Positions 24,675 to 33,000 of a stretch of 64,000 nt of DNA are shown piece after piece; position 1 is the first letter of the stretch; every line of letters starts with the position of its first letter. Made by a program: the position numbers and the translations under genes. The stretch comes from CALAED01 sp036555725. GTDB taxonomy: Bacteria > Actinomycetota > Actinomycetes > Streptosporangiales > Streptosporangiaceae. The notes beneath the pieces are model-generated. The model did not search any database, was not told where the DNA came from, and saw only the letters and a program-made list of their open reading frames with translations. Where the stretch lies: contig DATBKU010000040.1 of assembly GCA_036555725.1 (NCBI GenBank), forward strand, positions 1-64,000. Direction: 5' to 3'.

Positions 24675-26129
24675 ATGAACCGGAAATTCGCTGTGCTCGT
24701 GAGCGTCGGCGTTCTCGGGCTGGCGTCGATCTCATGCTCGACGAGCGTCGCGCCGAAGGGACGTCCGGGGGTGGCGGAACAGGGGGCGCGGGAACGCCCG
24801 AACATCGTGTTCGTACTGACCGACGATCTGGCCTGGAACCTGGTCGGCTACATGCCGAACCTCAAGCGGATGCAGCGGGAGGGCACGACCTTCACCAACT
24901 ACTTCGTCACCGACTCGCTGTGTTGCCCATCGCGGTCCACGACGTTCACCGGGAACTATCCGCACAACACCGGGGTGTTCACCAACGCCGGCCAGGACGG
25001 CGGGTATGGGGCGTTCAACGCACACGGCAACCAAGACAAGACGTTCGCGATCGCGCTGCAACGCGCCGGGTATCGCACGGCGCTGATGGGCAAGTACCTC
25101 AACCTCTATCACCCGCAAGACCCGGTGCCGCCCGGGTGGAACGAATGGGACGTCGCCGGGAACGGGTATCCCGAGTTCGACTACGCGCTCAACGAGAACG
25201 GCCGGGTCGTACGGTACGGCCATCGGCCGCGCGACTACCTGACCGACGTGCTGGGCCACAAAGGCGTCGACTTCGTGAACCGGTCCGCCAAGGACAACAA
25301 GCCGTTCATGCTGGAGATCGCCACGTTCGCCCCGCACGCGCCGTACACGCCCGCACCGCGCGACGCGCAGAAGTTCCCTGACCTCGAGGCGCCGCGCGGG
25401 CCGGCCTTCAACGAGGCCGACATCTCCGACAAGCCGGCCTGGCTGAAGAACCACGCCAAACTTACGGCGCAGCAGATCAGCAAGATCGATACCGGGTTCC
25501 GCAAACGGGCCCAGGCCGTACAGGCGGTCGACAAGATGATCGGTGACCTGCAGGCGGCACTGCAGGCCAGTGGCAGCGCCCGCGACACCTACTTCGTGTT
25601 CAGCTCCGACAACGGCTTCCACCTGGGCGAACACCGGCTGGCGCAAGGGAAGATGACCGCCTTCGACACCGACATCAAGGTGCCGCTCGTCGTCACCGGC
25701 CCCGGCGTACCGGCCGGACGCCGGATCGGCCGGCTCGCGCAGAACACCGACCTGTGCCCCACCTTCGAAGACCTCGCCGGCGCCCAGGCGCCCGCCCCGG
25801 TGGACGGGCGCTCCCTCGTCCCGGCCCTGAAAGGCGGCGCCCTGCCCGCACGGGACGCCGTGCTCATCGAGCACCACGGCCCCAACCTGGATCCCTCGGA
25901 CCCGGACCATCAAGGCAAGAACAGCGGCAACCCGCCCAGCTACGAGGCGGTCCGCACCCGGGACGCGGTCTACGTGGAGTACGCCGACGGCGAGCGCGAG
26001 TACTACGACATCGGCCACGATCCGTACGAGCTGACCAACACCGTGGGCCGGCTGCCCGCCGCCGAACGACACCGGCTCAGCGCCATCTTGCACACCCTGC
26101 AGACCTGCAAGGGCAACACCTGCCACTGA
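24675..26129 (+). CDS. type I sulfatase (secreted, probable lipoprotein)
   Basis: A 484-aa arylsulfatase-superfamily hydrolase. The formylglycine motif CCPSR lies at residues 83-87, with Cys83 the residue converted to formylglycine. NIVFVLTDD supplies the metal-binding aspartates, GKYLN follows the active-site lysine region, and VFSSDNGFHLGEH provides the second metal/Asp-Asn cluster. The N-terminus is a signal sequence with Cys21 in an imperfect lipobox, so it may be a membrane-attached lipoprotein. Likely substrates are sulfated glycans or phenols; the local GH genes make a glycan plausible. Activity requires a formylglycine-generating enzyme not seen here. Confidence 0.92.
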   Translation: MNRKFAVLVSVGVLGLASISCSTSVAPKGRPGVAEQGARERPNIVFVLTDDLAWNLVGYMPNLKRMQREGTTFTNYFVTDSLCCPSRSTTFTGNYPHNTGVFTNAGQDGGYGAFNAHGNQDKTFAIALQRAGYRTALMGKYLNLYHPQDPVPPGWNEWDVAGNGYPEFDYALNENGRVVRYGHRPRDYLTDVLGHKGVDFVNRSAKDNKPFMLEIATFAPHAPYTPAPRDAQKFPDLEAPRGPAFNEADISDKPAWLKNHAKLTAQQISKIDTGFRKRAQAVQAVDKMIGDLQAALQASGSARDTYFVFSSDNGFHLGEHRLAQGKMTAFDTDIKVPLVVTGPGVPAGRRIGRLAQNTDLCPTFEDLAGAQAPAPVDGRSLVPALKGGALPARDAVLIEHHGPNLDPSDPDHQGKNSGNPPSYEAVRTRDAVYVEYADGEREYYDIGHDPYELTNTVGRLPAAERHRLSAILHTLQTCKGNTCH

Positions 26130-26243
26130 CCTCCGACCGGCCCTTCGCCCCAGAGATGGACCGGCGGTGCCGTTGGCCGGCCCGAGTCCCGAACTTCGCA
26201 CGCCGACCCGGGCAGAGCCGGGCCGGCGGTTCTGGCCTCGGAC

Positions 26244-26258
26244 TTACGCCGTACGATT
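26244..26258 (+). promoter_or_regulatory. TetR operator upstream of the tetR gene
   Basis: TTACGCCGTACGATT at 26244-26258 matches the three operators at 27011-27056 and lies just before the ribosome site (GGAGGAGG) of the regulator that starts at 26281. The position fits negative autoregulation. Confidence 0.65.
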
Positions 26259-26280
26259 GGGCGCGGAGGAGGTTGTGCAG

Positions 26281-26982
26281 GTGGCCGCCCGAAACAAGCC
26301 AAAAACCGAGCCCAGAACCCCGTTGAGCAGGGACCGGGTGCTCCAGGCCGCGGTCAAGATCGCTGATGAGGGGGGCATCCAGGCGCTCACGATGCGTCGC
26401 CTCGCCGAAGAGGTCGGCGCCGAGGCGATGTCGCTCTACTACCACGTCGCCAACAAAGAAGAGGTCCTGGACGGCATCGCCGACGTCATCGTCAGCGAGA
26501 TCAACGATGTCGTCGGCCGGATCGATGTGCCCGCCAAGGGAGCCGACTGGAAGAAGGCCGTCCGGCAGCGGATCCTGTCGGCTCGCGAGGTCCTCCTGCG
26601 CCATCCTTGGGCGCCGGGCGTCTTCGAGACGCGCACCATGATGAGTCCGGCGGTGCTGCGGTATCACGATGACCTGGTCGGGCTCATGCGGGATGGCGGC
26701 TTTTCGAACGACCTGTGCCACCACGCACTGCACGCCCTGGGGAGCCGGGCGCTGGGCTTCACCCAGGAACTGTTCGATCCGGGCGACGGAGCGGCCGACG
26801 AGGAATCCGCGGACGCGTTCGAGCAGATGGCCGACCAACTGCCCCATCTCGTGGGCATGTTGATGGAGGTCGCCCACGACGACCCCGACACCACGTTGGG
26901 TTGGTGCGACGACCAGACCGAGTTCGAGTTCGGGCTCGACGTGATCCTCGACGGTCTCGACAGGATGCGCGAGACCGCCTGA
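26281..26982 (+). CDS. TetR-family repressor
   Basis: A 233-aa TetR protein. The DNA-binding domain (about residues 14-60) reads LSRDRVLQAAVKIADEGGIQALTMRRLAEEVGAEAMSLYYHVANKEEVLDGI, and the remainder resembles the TetR_C ligand-binding domain with RHPWAPGVFETR. The GTG at 26281 follows GGAGGAGG with about 8 bases spacing. It is followed on the same strand by the MDR reductase, and near-identical operators lie before both genes, so it most probably represses itself and the reductase. The inducer is unknown. Confidence 0.9.
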   Translation: MAARNKPKTEPRTPLSRDRVLQAAVKIADEGGIQALTMRRLAEEVGAEAMSLYYHVANKEEVLDGIADVIVSEINDVVGRIDVPAKGADWKKAVRQRILSAREVLLRHPWAPGVFETRTMMSPAVLRYHDDLVGLMRDGGFSNDLCHHALHALGSRALGFTQELFDPGDGAADEESADAFEQMADQLPHLVGMLMEVAHDDPDTTLGWCDDQTEFEFGLDVILDGLDRMRETA

Positions 26983-27010
26983 CCTTTCACGAATCTGCCG
27001 CTTGACTGCC

Positions 27011-27056
27011 TTACGCTGTACGATTTACCTTACGACGTACGACTTACAACGTACGA
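27011..27056 (+). promoter_or_regulatory. three tandem TetR operators before the MDR reductase
   Basis: The sequence TTAC(G/A)(C/A)(T/C)GTACGA occurs at 27011-27023, 27030-27042 and 27044-27056, each with a GTAC core. The same motif is at 26244 upstream of the tetR gene. Four copies within 0.8 kb around a TetR gene and its neighbour are good evidence for the regulator's binding sites. Confidence 0.7.
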
Positions 27057-27073
27057 AATGGGGTTGGTGACTG

Positions 27074-28063
27074 ATGAAGGCGTTCGTCTTGCACTCGTAC
27101 GGCTCACCCGACGTGTTCGAACTCACGGACATCGACGCGCCCGCACCCGGTGACGACGAGGTGCTGGTCCGGGTGCGCGCCACGTCGGTCCAGCCTTATG
27201 ACTGGCACCACATGAGGGGCGAGCCGTACATCGCACGCCTGATGCCGGGCACCCTCGGCCTGCGCCGGCCAAAGATCGGCATCCTGGGCGCCGACATGGC
27301 CGGGCAGGTCGAGGGGGTCGGCGGGAACGTGACGGAGTTCCGCCCCGGCGACGAGGTGTTCGCGCTGCTCACGCAGGGCGGCTTCGCCGAGTACGTATGC
27401 GTCAAGGAGGATCAACTGGCGCCGAAACCGAAGAACCTGTCGTACGAGCAGGCGGCGGCGGTGCCGTTGGCCGCCCTCACCGCCTTGTACGGCCTGCGCG
27501 ACGTGGGACGAATCGAGTCGGGGCAGAAGGTCCTCATCAACGGGGCCTCCGGGGGCGTGGGCACGTTCGCCGTGCAGATCGCCAAGGCGTTCGGCGCGGA
27601 AGTCACCGGCGTTTGCAGCACGCGGAACGTCGACCTGGTCCGATCGATCGGCGCCGACGAGGTCATCGACTACACCGCGGTGGACCTCACCCGGCATGGG
27701 CAGCGCTACGACCTGCTGCTGGATGTCGCGGGAGGCCACTCGGCCTCGGCACTCCGGCGGGTGCTGACCCGCAAGGGGACCTACGTCGTGATCGGCGGGC
27801 AGCCCGGGCGATGGCTGCAACCCGCCGGTCACGCCTTCGCGGCGCTCGTGCTGTCGCCGTTCGTGTCCCAGCGCATGGCTCTGACCGACATGAGCGGATA
27901 CACAAAGCACGCGCAGCGCCTGCTGATGACGCTGGTCGAGCTCATCGAGGACGGCAAGATCAACCCAGTCATCGACCGGAGCTACCCCTTCGAGGACCTT
28001 CCGGCGGCCATGTCGTACCAGGAGAAGGGCCACGCGCCAGGAAAGGTCGTCATCACGATCTGA
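27074..28063 (+). CDS. zinc-independent MDR alcohol dehydrogenase/quinone reductase-like
   Basis: A 329-aa NAD(P)H-dependent oxidoreductase of the medium-chain family. The opening MKAFVLHSYGSPDVFELTDID, the GADMAGQVEGVGGNVTEFRPGDEVFAL catalytic-domain block and the nucleotide motif INGASGGVGTFAVQIAK are typical of quinone-oxidoreductase/RTN4IP1-like members without zinc ligands. The C-terminal FEDLPAAMSYQEKGHAPGKVVI is the usual end. It is probably an electrophile-responsive reductase controlled by the TetR protein immediately upstream. Confidence 0.9.
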   Translation: MKAFVLHSYGSPDVFELTDIDAPAPGDDEVLVRVRATSVQPYDWHHMRGEPYIARLMPGTLGLRRPKIGILGADMAGQVEGVGGNVTEFRPGDEVFALLTQGGFAEYVCVKEDQLAPKPKNLSYEQAAAVPLAALTALYGLRDVGRIESGQKVLINGASGGVGTFAVQIAKAFGAEVTGVCSTRNVDLVRSIGADEVIDYTAVDLTRHGQRYDLLLDVAGGHSASALRRVLTRKGTYVVIGGQPGRWLQPAGHAFAALVLSPFVSQRMALTDMSGYTKHAQRLLMTLVELIEDGKINPVIDRSYPFEDLPAAMSYQEKGHAPGKVVITI

Positions 28064-28172
28064 GCGCGGCCAGACGAGTTCCGGCCGCCAGGCCGATCTT
28101 CCGACGGGTCGGTTGGGCCCCGCACGAGGCCCCGGCCCGTTCGCGTCCCCACCATGCGAAAGGCCAGACGCC

Positions 28173-28602
28173 ATGGTCGCCTACGACACCGCCGCGGAAC
28201 CGTCGGGTACGCGGACGATCTCCAGACCCGCTTCGGTCCTGACCTTCGTATGTCTGGCCCAGTTCATGGTGTTCCTCGGCGTGTCCAGCGTGAACCTCGC
28301 CCTGCCGTCGCGTTCGTCGGCGTCAAAGACGACGACGCCGGACTGGGGGCCGGACTCATCAACACCAGTCAGGAGGAAGGGGGTGCGCGCTCGGCCTCGC
28401 CGCCGTCGCCACCATCGCCTACAGCGGGATCGGTTCCGCGCTGGCCGCGGCCGGCAGTAACCCGGCCCTTATTCAGGCTGCACACGCAACAGCCGATCAC
28501 CACGCGTTCCTGGCCGCCGCCGGCCTCGGCTTCCTCGCTCTGCTTCTCGCGGCATTCCTCATGCCACGAGGCGCGGCGGCCATGAGCTCCGCAGCCGGCT
28601 GA
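28173..28602 (+). pseudogene. decayed MFS (DHA2-type) drug transporter gene
   Basis: The first 47 codons (MVAYDTAAEPS..., then VLTFVCLAQFMVFLGVSSVNLALPS) encode the N-terminus and first helix of a DHA2-family multidrug transporter. The sequence then jumps to GLGAGLINTSQ, which normally lies near helix 11-12. A frameshift near 28378 moves the rest (ALGLAAVATIAYSG, then HHAFLAAAGLGFLALLLAAFLMPRG and the stop) into another frame. An internal deletion of roughly 1 kb plus a frameshift has therefore inactivated it. It sits behind the TetR/MDR pair, so the TetR may once have controlled this efflux gene. Confidence 0.8.
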
Positions 28603-28630
28603 CCGCTGTCGGGCAACGTCGCGAATATCG

Positions 28631-28657
28631 GAGGGGTGCCGCCGCGCGGCACCCCTC
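28631..28657. terminator. 12-bp stem hairpin between convergent genes
   Basis: GAGGGGTGCCGC (28631-28642) pairs perfectly with GCGGCACCCCTC (28646-28657) around a CGC loop. It lies between the end of the MFS remnant and the end of the antiporter gene and could act in both directions. Confidence 0.8.
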
Positions 28658-28692
28658 CGACCCGTCGCCGGCAACCGCTGGAGCCACCGCCC

Positions 28693-29817
28693 TCACGACG
28701 TGTCGGCCGGCACGAATCCGAATACGACGAAGCTCACGCACCAATAGACGATGTAGAGACCGAGCAGCACGAAACCGTGCCATCGCCGCAGCTGCCCGGT
28801 GGACAGGAAATAGGCCGCGCACCCGGTCATCACGATGAGCGCGGGCAGATGCCACGTCAGCACGTGCGGGCCGACGACAAGGCCGCCGGCCAGCAGGACG
28901 ATGCCGAGTTTCCCCGAGATCGAGAAGACGACGCTGCCGATGACGTTGCCGACTCCGATCTCGGGGGCGCCGTTGCGGGCGGGCTCCACGGTCAAGAAGA
29001 TGTCCTCGACCGTCAACGCGATCGTCGCGATCGTCGCGCCGAAGAAGGTGCCCTCGAGCCCGTAGTCGTGCACGATCCCGCCGGTTCCCTCGCCCATGAT
29101 CCCGGCCCCGGCGACGAGACCGGCGAGTGCCAGGACGGCCAGCCCGAGCGCGGTCCAGCCCGAACGCGCGCGTGCCGCGGCGAGCGGCACGGCCGCGGAG
29201 AATTGCCCCGCGGTCCCCGGATCCGGCAATGCCCGCCGGCTGCGCCATTCGGCCTTTCGTACGAATGTCAGCGTGTTCTTTCGCGCGGACTTCCGCATGT
29301 CGCGAGGGCCTGCCCCGGCCGGTGACTCGCGGGCGGCGGCATAGGCCTCGTACATTTCCGCGTCGCGGAAGACCGGGGTCCGGCCCCTCGACTCCCGGAC
29401 GGCGATGTACGCGACGAACAGCACGAACAAACCGATCAGCAGCACGCCGTCCACGGCGGTCAGCGGCGCCATCAGGGTGAGCGGGATCATGACGAGGGGG
29501 GCCAGCGCGAAGATGATTATGTAATCGCGCGGAATATTTATCTTGGTGGGCGTGAGGATCGCGGCCAGCGCGAGCACGATCCCGGTCATCGAGATCGCGG
29601 TGCCGTACACGACACCGAGCGCGACATCACCGAGGTCCTCGACGTTGAGCGCGACGCCAAAAAAGACGTCGTCGAATTCGATGCCCGTGAAAATGACGGC
29701 CAGCAGGAAAATCGAGATGTTGAGTCCGCTTGCCGCCCCGACGAGCTGGCCGATCAGCTTCTCCGCGCTGTATATCAGCAGCGCGGCTCCGGCGATGAAG
29801 ATGACTATTGACGTCAC
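28693..29817 (-). CDS. CaCA-family cation/Ca2+ exchanger
   Basis: A 374-aa membrane protein with two homologous five-helix halves. The first alpha repeat contains LAVIFTGIEFDDVFFGVALN, and the second contains ATIATIALTVEDIFLTVEPA and GVGNVIGSVVFSISG: the acidic residues replacing or joining the usual G-x-S-x-P-E motif suggest cation binding. A hydrophilic loop of about 80 residues joins the halves. The last gene of the PQQ operon, it starts at a GTG whose first bases overlap the stop of a five-codon frame (29831-29814, ATG preceded by AAAGGAG), so its translation may be coupled to that tiny frame. Transport of Ca2+ or lanthanide ions for the neighbouring dehydrogenase is a hypothesis. Confidence 0.8.
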   Translation of the reverse strand: MTSIVIFIAGAALLIYSAEKLIGQLVGAASGLNISIFLLAVIFTGIEFDDVFFGVALNVEDLGDVALGVVYGTAISMTGIVLALAAILTPTKINIPRDYIIIFALAPLVMIPLTLMAPLTAVDGVLLIGLFVLFVAYIAVRESRGRTPVFRDAEMYEAYAAARESPAGAGPRDMRKSARKNTLTFVRKAEWRSRRALPDPGTAGQFSAAVPLAAARARSGWTALGLAVLALAGLVAGAGIMGEGTGGIVHDYGLEGTFFGATIATIALTVEDIFLTVEPARNGAPEIGVGNVIGSVVFSISGKLGIVLLAGGLVVGPHVLTWHLPALIVMTGCAAYFLSTGQLRRWHGFVLLGLYIVYWCVSFVVFGFVPADTS

Positions 29818-29870
29818 TGCGGAACCACCATCTCGCTCCTTTCCGCCGAATGCCGTACTCCGGTCGCGCC

Positions 29871-30980
29871 TTACGGCGACCGGCGCGGATGCGGGCGCGG
29901 CACGAGCGCGGCCGCACGCGGTCGCGCCACCGCGTTGGCGTCCCGCACCGCTTCGGCCACGACGCCGTGATCCGGGGACAGGTGGCAGACCGGATCGGTG
30001 CGGGCGGCGTCGCCGGTGAGCTGGAACGCCTGGCAGCGGCAGCCGCCGAAGTCGAGCTCGCGGCGGTCGCAGCTCCGGCACGGCTCCGGCATCCAGTCCG
30101 TACCGCGAAAGCGCTCGAATGCGGGTGACCGCGCCCAGATCCAGGCCAGCGAATGTTCGCGCACGCTGGCGCGCGGCAGCGGCAGCGTGTGCGCCGTCGG
30201 GCACGGCAGCACATCGCCGTTGGGCACGACAGTCAGCTGCCGCCGGCCCCAGCCGTCCATGCAGGGTTTGGGGTACCGGCTGTAATAGTCGGGGATGACG
30301 TAGATGATCTCCATGCGATCCTTCAGCCGCTCGCGTGCGGCCCGCACCGTCGCCTCGGCGCGTTCGAGCTGGGCGATGCTCGGCAGCAGCCCGTCCCGGT
30401 TGCGCAGGGCCCAGCCGTAGTACTGCGTGTTGGCCAGCTCGACGCGGTCGGCCGCCAGCTCCTCGGCCAGGTCGAGGACGCGATCGACCCGGTCGATGTT
30501 GTCCCGGTGGAGGACCACGTTCAGCGTGAGCGGCCAGCCCAGCTTCTTCGTCAGCCTGGCCGCCGTCACCTTGCGCCGGAAGGACGGCGTGCCGGCGATG
30601 CGGTCGGACCGGACCGGTTCGTCGGCCTGGATGCTGATCTGCACGTGATCGAGGCCCGCGGCGCGCAGCTGTTCCGCGCGGCGGGGCGAGAATCCGAGCG
30701 CACTCGTGATGAGGTTCGTGTACAGGCCCAGCTCGCTCGCGCCGCGTACGATCTCGACGAGATCGCGGCGCTGCAGCGGCTCACCGCCGGACAGGTGCAG
30801 CTGCAGGACGCCCAGCTCCGCGGCCTCGGCCACCACCCGTCGCCACTCCGGTGTCGTCAGCTCCTCGCGGTAGTCGCCGAGGTTGAGCGGGTTGGAGCAG
30901 TACGGGCAGTGCAGCGGGCAGGCGTACGTGAGCTCGGCCAGCAGCCCGAACGGCCTATCCACTGCCGGCCTCCCCTCCAT
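29871..30980 (-). CDS. pqqE: PqqA peptide cyclase, radical SAM
   Basis: Radical SAM/SPASM enzyme (369 aa) that forms the Glu-Tyr C-C bond in PqqA, the first step of PQQ biosynthesis. The radical SAM cluster motif CPLHCPYC is at residues 21-28 (Cys21, 25, 28), followed by LHLSGGEPLQRRDLVEIV. The SPASM region has the cysteines of YPKPCMDGWGRR, DVLPCPTA and PEPCRSCDRRELDFGGCRCQA. The start overlaps the end of pqqD by 26 bases. The C-terminal 25 residues are Arg/Pro/Ala rich and unusual. Confidence 0.97.
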   Translation of the reverse strand: MEGRPAVDRPFGLLAELTYACPLHCPYCSNPLNLGDYREELTTPEWRRVVAEAAELGVLQLHLSGGEPLQRRDLVEIVRGASELGLYTNLITSALGFSPRRAEQLRAAGLDHVQISIQADEPVRSDRIAGTPSFRRKVTAARLTKKLGWPLTLNVVLHRDNIDRVDRVLDLAEELAADRVELANTQYYGWALRNRDGLLPSIAQLERAEATVRAARERLKDRMEIIYVIPDYYSRYPKPCMDGWGRRQLTVVPNGDVLPCPTAHTLPLPRASVREHSLAWIWARSPAFERFRGTDWMPEPCRSCDRRELDFGGCRCQAFQLTGDAARTDPVCHLSPDHGVVAEAVRDANAVARPRAAALVPRPHPRRSP

Positions 30981-31257
30981 GGCCGACCTCCACGCACCGC
31001 TTCGCCACGAGATGGGTGAGGAAGTCCCGCACCTCGGCGCCGTCTACTCCGTCGTACCGCCCGCGCAGCTCGGCCACGATCTCGGCCACGCTGCGCCGCC
31101 CGTCGCACAGGCCCAGGATGGTCGCGCCGGTGCCGTTCAGGACGGAGACCGCCTCCGGCCCCAGCAGCACGTGCTGCTCCCGCGCGGGGTCGAACGTCAG
31201 CCGGATGTGCGCCGCCAGGCGGGGGCGATCGGCGTCTGCGACGGTCGGCGGCGTCAT
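30955..31257 (-). CDS. pqqD: PQQ biosynthesis chaperone PqqD
   Basis: A 100-aa RiPP recognition element protein that binds PqqA and presents it to PqqE. The core LTFDPAREQHVLLGPEAVSVLNGTGATILGLCDGRRSVAEIVAELRGRY is the standard PqqD fold ('LL-x-PE-x-x-x-x-N-x-x-A-x-x-I-L-x-L-cDG'). The ATG at 31257 is 2 bases after the pqqC stop and the gene overlaps pqqE, so expression is coupled. Confidence 0.95.
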   Translation of the reverse strand: MTPPTVADADRPRLAAHIRLTFDPAREQHVLLGPEAVSVLNGTGATILGLCDGRRSVAEIVAELRGRYDGVDGAEVRDFLTHLVAKRCVEVGHGGEAGSG

Positions 31258-31259
31258 CG

Positions 31260-31964
31260 TCAACGGTCCGCGTAGGCGCGGTCGATGGCGTCCAGCATGC
31301 TCCACAGCACGTCGCACTTGAAGGACAGCGCCGCCACGGCGGCGTCCTGCTCGGCAGGGGTACGGCAGTGCTCGGTCACCACCTGCAGGGCGTGCTCGGC
31401 GTCGCGTGGCGCCTGCGTCAGGCGGGCCCGGAAGTAGGCCAGCCCCTGACGATCGATCCAGGTGTAGTGCCGCTCGAAGGCGCCCAGCCGTTCGGCCATC
31501 AGATCCGGCGCGAACAGCTCGGTCAGCGACGAGGCCACCGCCTCGACCCACGGCCGGGTGCGGGCGAAGGTGACGTACGCGTCGACGGCGAACCGCACCC
31601 CCGGAACGACATGCCGTTCGTCGAGCATCTCCTCCCGTGTCAACCCCACGGCCTCGCCGAGATGGAGCCAGGCCTCGATGCCGCCCGCCCCATCCACCGT
31701 GCCGTCGTGGTCGAGGATGCGCTGAATCCAGCGACGGCGTACATCGCGATCCGGGCAGTTCGCCAGTACGGCGGCGTCCTTGCGAGGGAGATTTACCTGG
31801 TAATAGAAGCGGTTGGCCGCCCAGCCCTGGATCTGCCGGCGGTTCAGCCCGCCCTCGTTCATCCTCCGGTGGAAGGGATGTTGAGCGTGGTACCGCCGGG
31901 ACTGTGCGCGCAGCGCCGCCACGAAGCTCTCGGTCTCGGCGGTTTCCGTCGTCAGCGTCATCAT
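31260..31964 (-). CDS. pqqC: pyrroloquinoline-quinone synthase
   Basis: PqqC (234 aa) catalyses the final cofactor-free ring closure and eight-electron oxidation to PQQ. Conserved segments are YHAQHPFHRRMNEGGLNRRQIQGWAANRFYYQ, IPRKDAA (here LPRKDAAVLANCPD), RRRWIQRILDHDG, LTRE, RFAVDAYVTFAR and ASSLTELFAPDLMAERL, with KCDVLWSMLDAI near the end. Length is slightly short of typical (about 250). It begins 6 bases after pqqB and ends 2 bases before pqqD. Confidence 0.96.
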   Translation of the reverse strand: MMTLTTETAETESFVAALRAQSRRYHAQHPFHRRMNEGGLNRRQIQGWAANRFYYQVNLPRKDAAVLANCPDRDVRRRWIQRILDHDGTVDGAGGIEAWLHLGEAVGLTREEMLDERHVVPGVRFAVDAYVTFARTRPWVEAVASSLTELFAPDLMAERLGAFERHYTWIDRQGLAYFRARLTQAPRDAEHALQVVTEHCRTPAEQDAAVAALSFKCDVLWSMLDAIDRAYADR

Positions 31965-31970
31965 TGGCCC

Positions 31971-32873
31971 TCAGATCCGCAGTTCCATCCCGTCCACGGC
32001 GACCTCCATGCCGTGTCGCTCGACGACACGCCGCTCCGGTGAGTCCTCGAGCAGGATCGGATTGGTGTTGTTGATGTGGATGTAGATCTTGCGTTCGATG
32101 GGTAGCGGCGACAGCAGCTCGAGGCTGCCGCCAGGGCCGTCGATCGGCACGTGTCCCATCTCGCGTGCCGTCTTGCCCGCCAGGCCGAGCCGGATCATCT
32201 CGTCGTCCCGCCAGCAGGTGCCGTCGACGAGCAGGCAGACGCAGTCGTTGAGCCGGCCGCGCACCGCCGTGAGTTCCTGCACGCCCGGCAGGTACACCAG
32301 CGAGCGGCCACTTCGTTCGTCGGACAGGCGATAGCCGACGACCCGCCCCTTCCCGTCGACGGACCCGAACCGTGCCCGCTTCGTCGTGGGAACGTCGAAG
32401 GCCCGATACGACAGTCCGTCTCCCAGCGGTACGTCGGCCTCCGGTACGACCGGGTGCCACTCGACCGGGCAGTAGGCCTCGAGCGTCCGAAGCAGCGACG
32501 TCCCGTGGTCGAGCGTGTCGCGTACCGCCTCGGTGGCATGAAGCTCGAGGCCGTCGCCCTCACGAAGGAGCAGCAGGCCGAGCGTGTGGTCGAGCTCGGC
32601 ATCGGTGAGCGCCACCGCCCGCAGGGGGACCGCCCTGCCTGCGCCGGCGCCGGCGGCGGGATGCAGGGCGGGGAAGGACTCGATCTGCACCTGGATGTCG
32701 GGGGCGGCGTTGAACAGGAACCAGCGCCGGTAGTCGGGGCTCACGGCGATCGACGACTGGGTGCGCGCCCGGGCCGGCCGGGAACCGTCCCGTACCGCAC
32801 GGCACTGCGGGCAGGCGCAGTTCCACTGCGGGAATCCGCCGCCCGCCGCCGATCCGAGCACCCGCACCCACAC
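31971..32873 (-). CDS. pqqB: PqqB, MBL-fold hydroxylase
   Basis: PqqB (300 aa from the GTG at 32873) is an MBL-fold iron enzyme that hydroxylates the cyclised Glu-Tyr intermediate. The N-terminal VRVLGSAAGGGFPQWNCACPQCRAVR (in parts), with the structural cysteines, then QSSIAVS, WFLFNAAPDIQVQI, LTDAELDHTLGLLLLREG and the C-terminal IYIHINNTNPIL are family signatures. An upstream in-frame start at 32981 would add 36 residues that do not match the family. GGAAGGGG lies before the GTG. Confidence 0.95.
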   Translation of the reverse strand: MWVRVLGSAAGGGFPQWNCACPQCRAVRDGSRPARARTQSSIAVSPDYRRWFLFNAAPDIQVQIESFPALHPAAGAGAGRAVPLRAVALTDAELDHTLGLLLLREGDGLELHATEAVRDTLDHGTSLLRTLEAYCPVEWHPVVPEADVPLGDGLSYRAFDVPTTKRARFGSVDGKGRVVGYRLSDERSGRSLVYLPGVQELTAVRGRLNDCVCLLVDGTCWRDDEMIRLGLAGKTAREMGHVPIDGPGGSLELLSPLPIERKIYIHINNTNPILLEDSPERRVVERHGMEVAVDGMELRI

Positions 32874-33000
32874 GCGGCTCGCCGCCCCTTCCGACGCCTG
32901 ACGTCCTCCGCATACCGGCGTCCATCTCGTACCGGCGTCCACCCTGTACGGATCGGGGGACGCCGGACCCGCCTGCCGCATGGCCCGGCGCCCACCCCGT

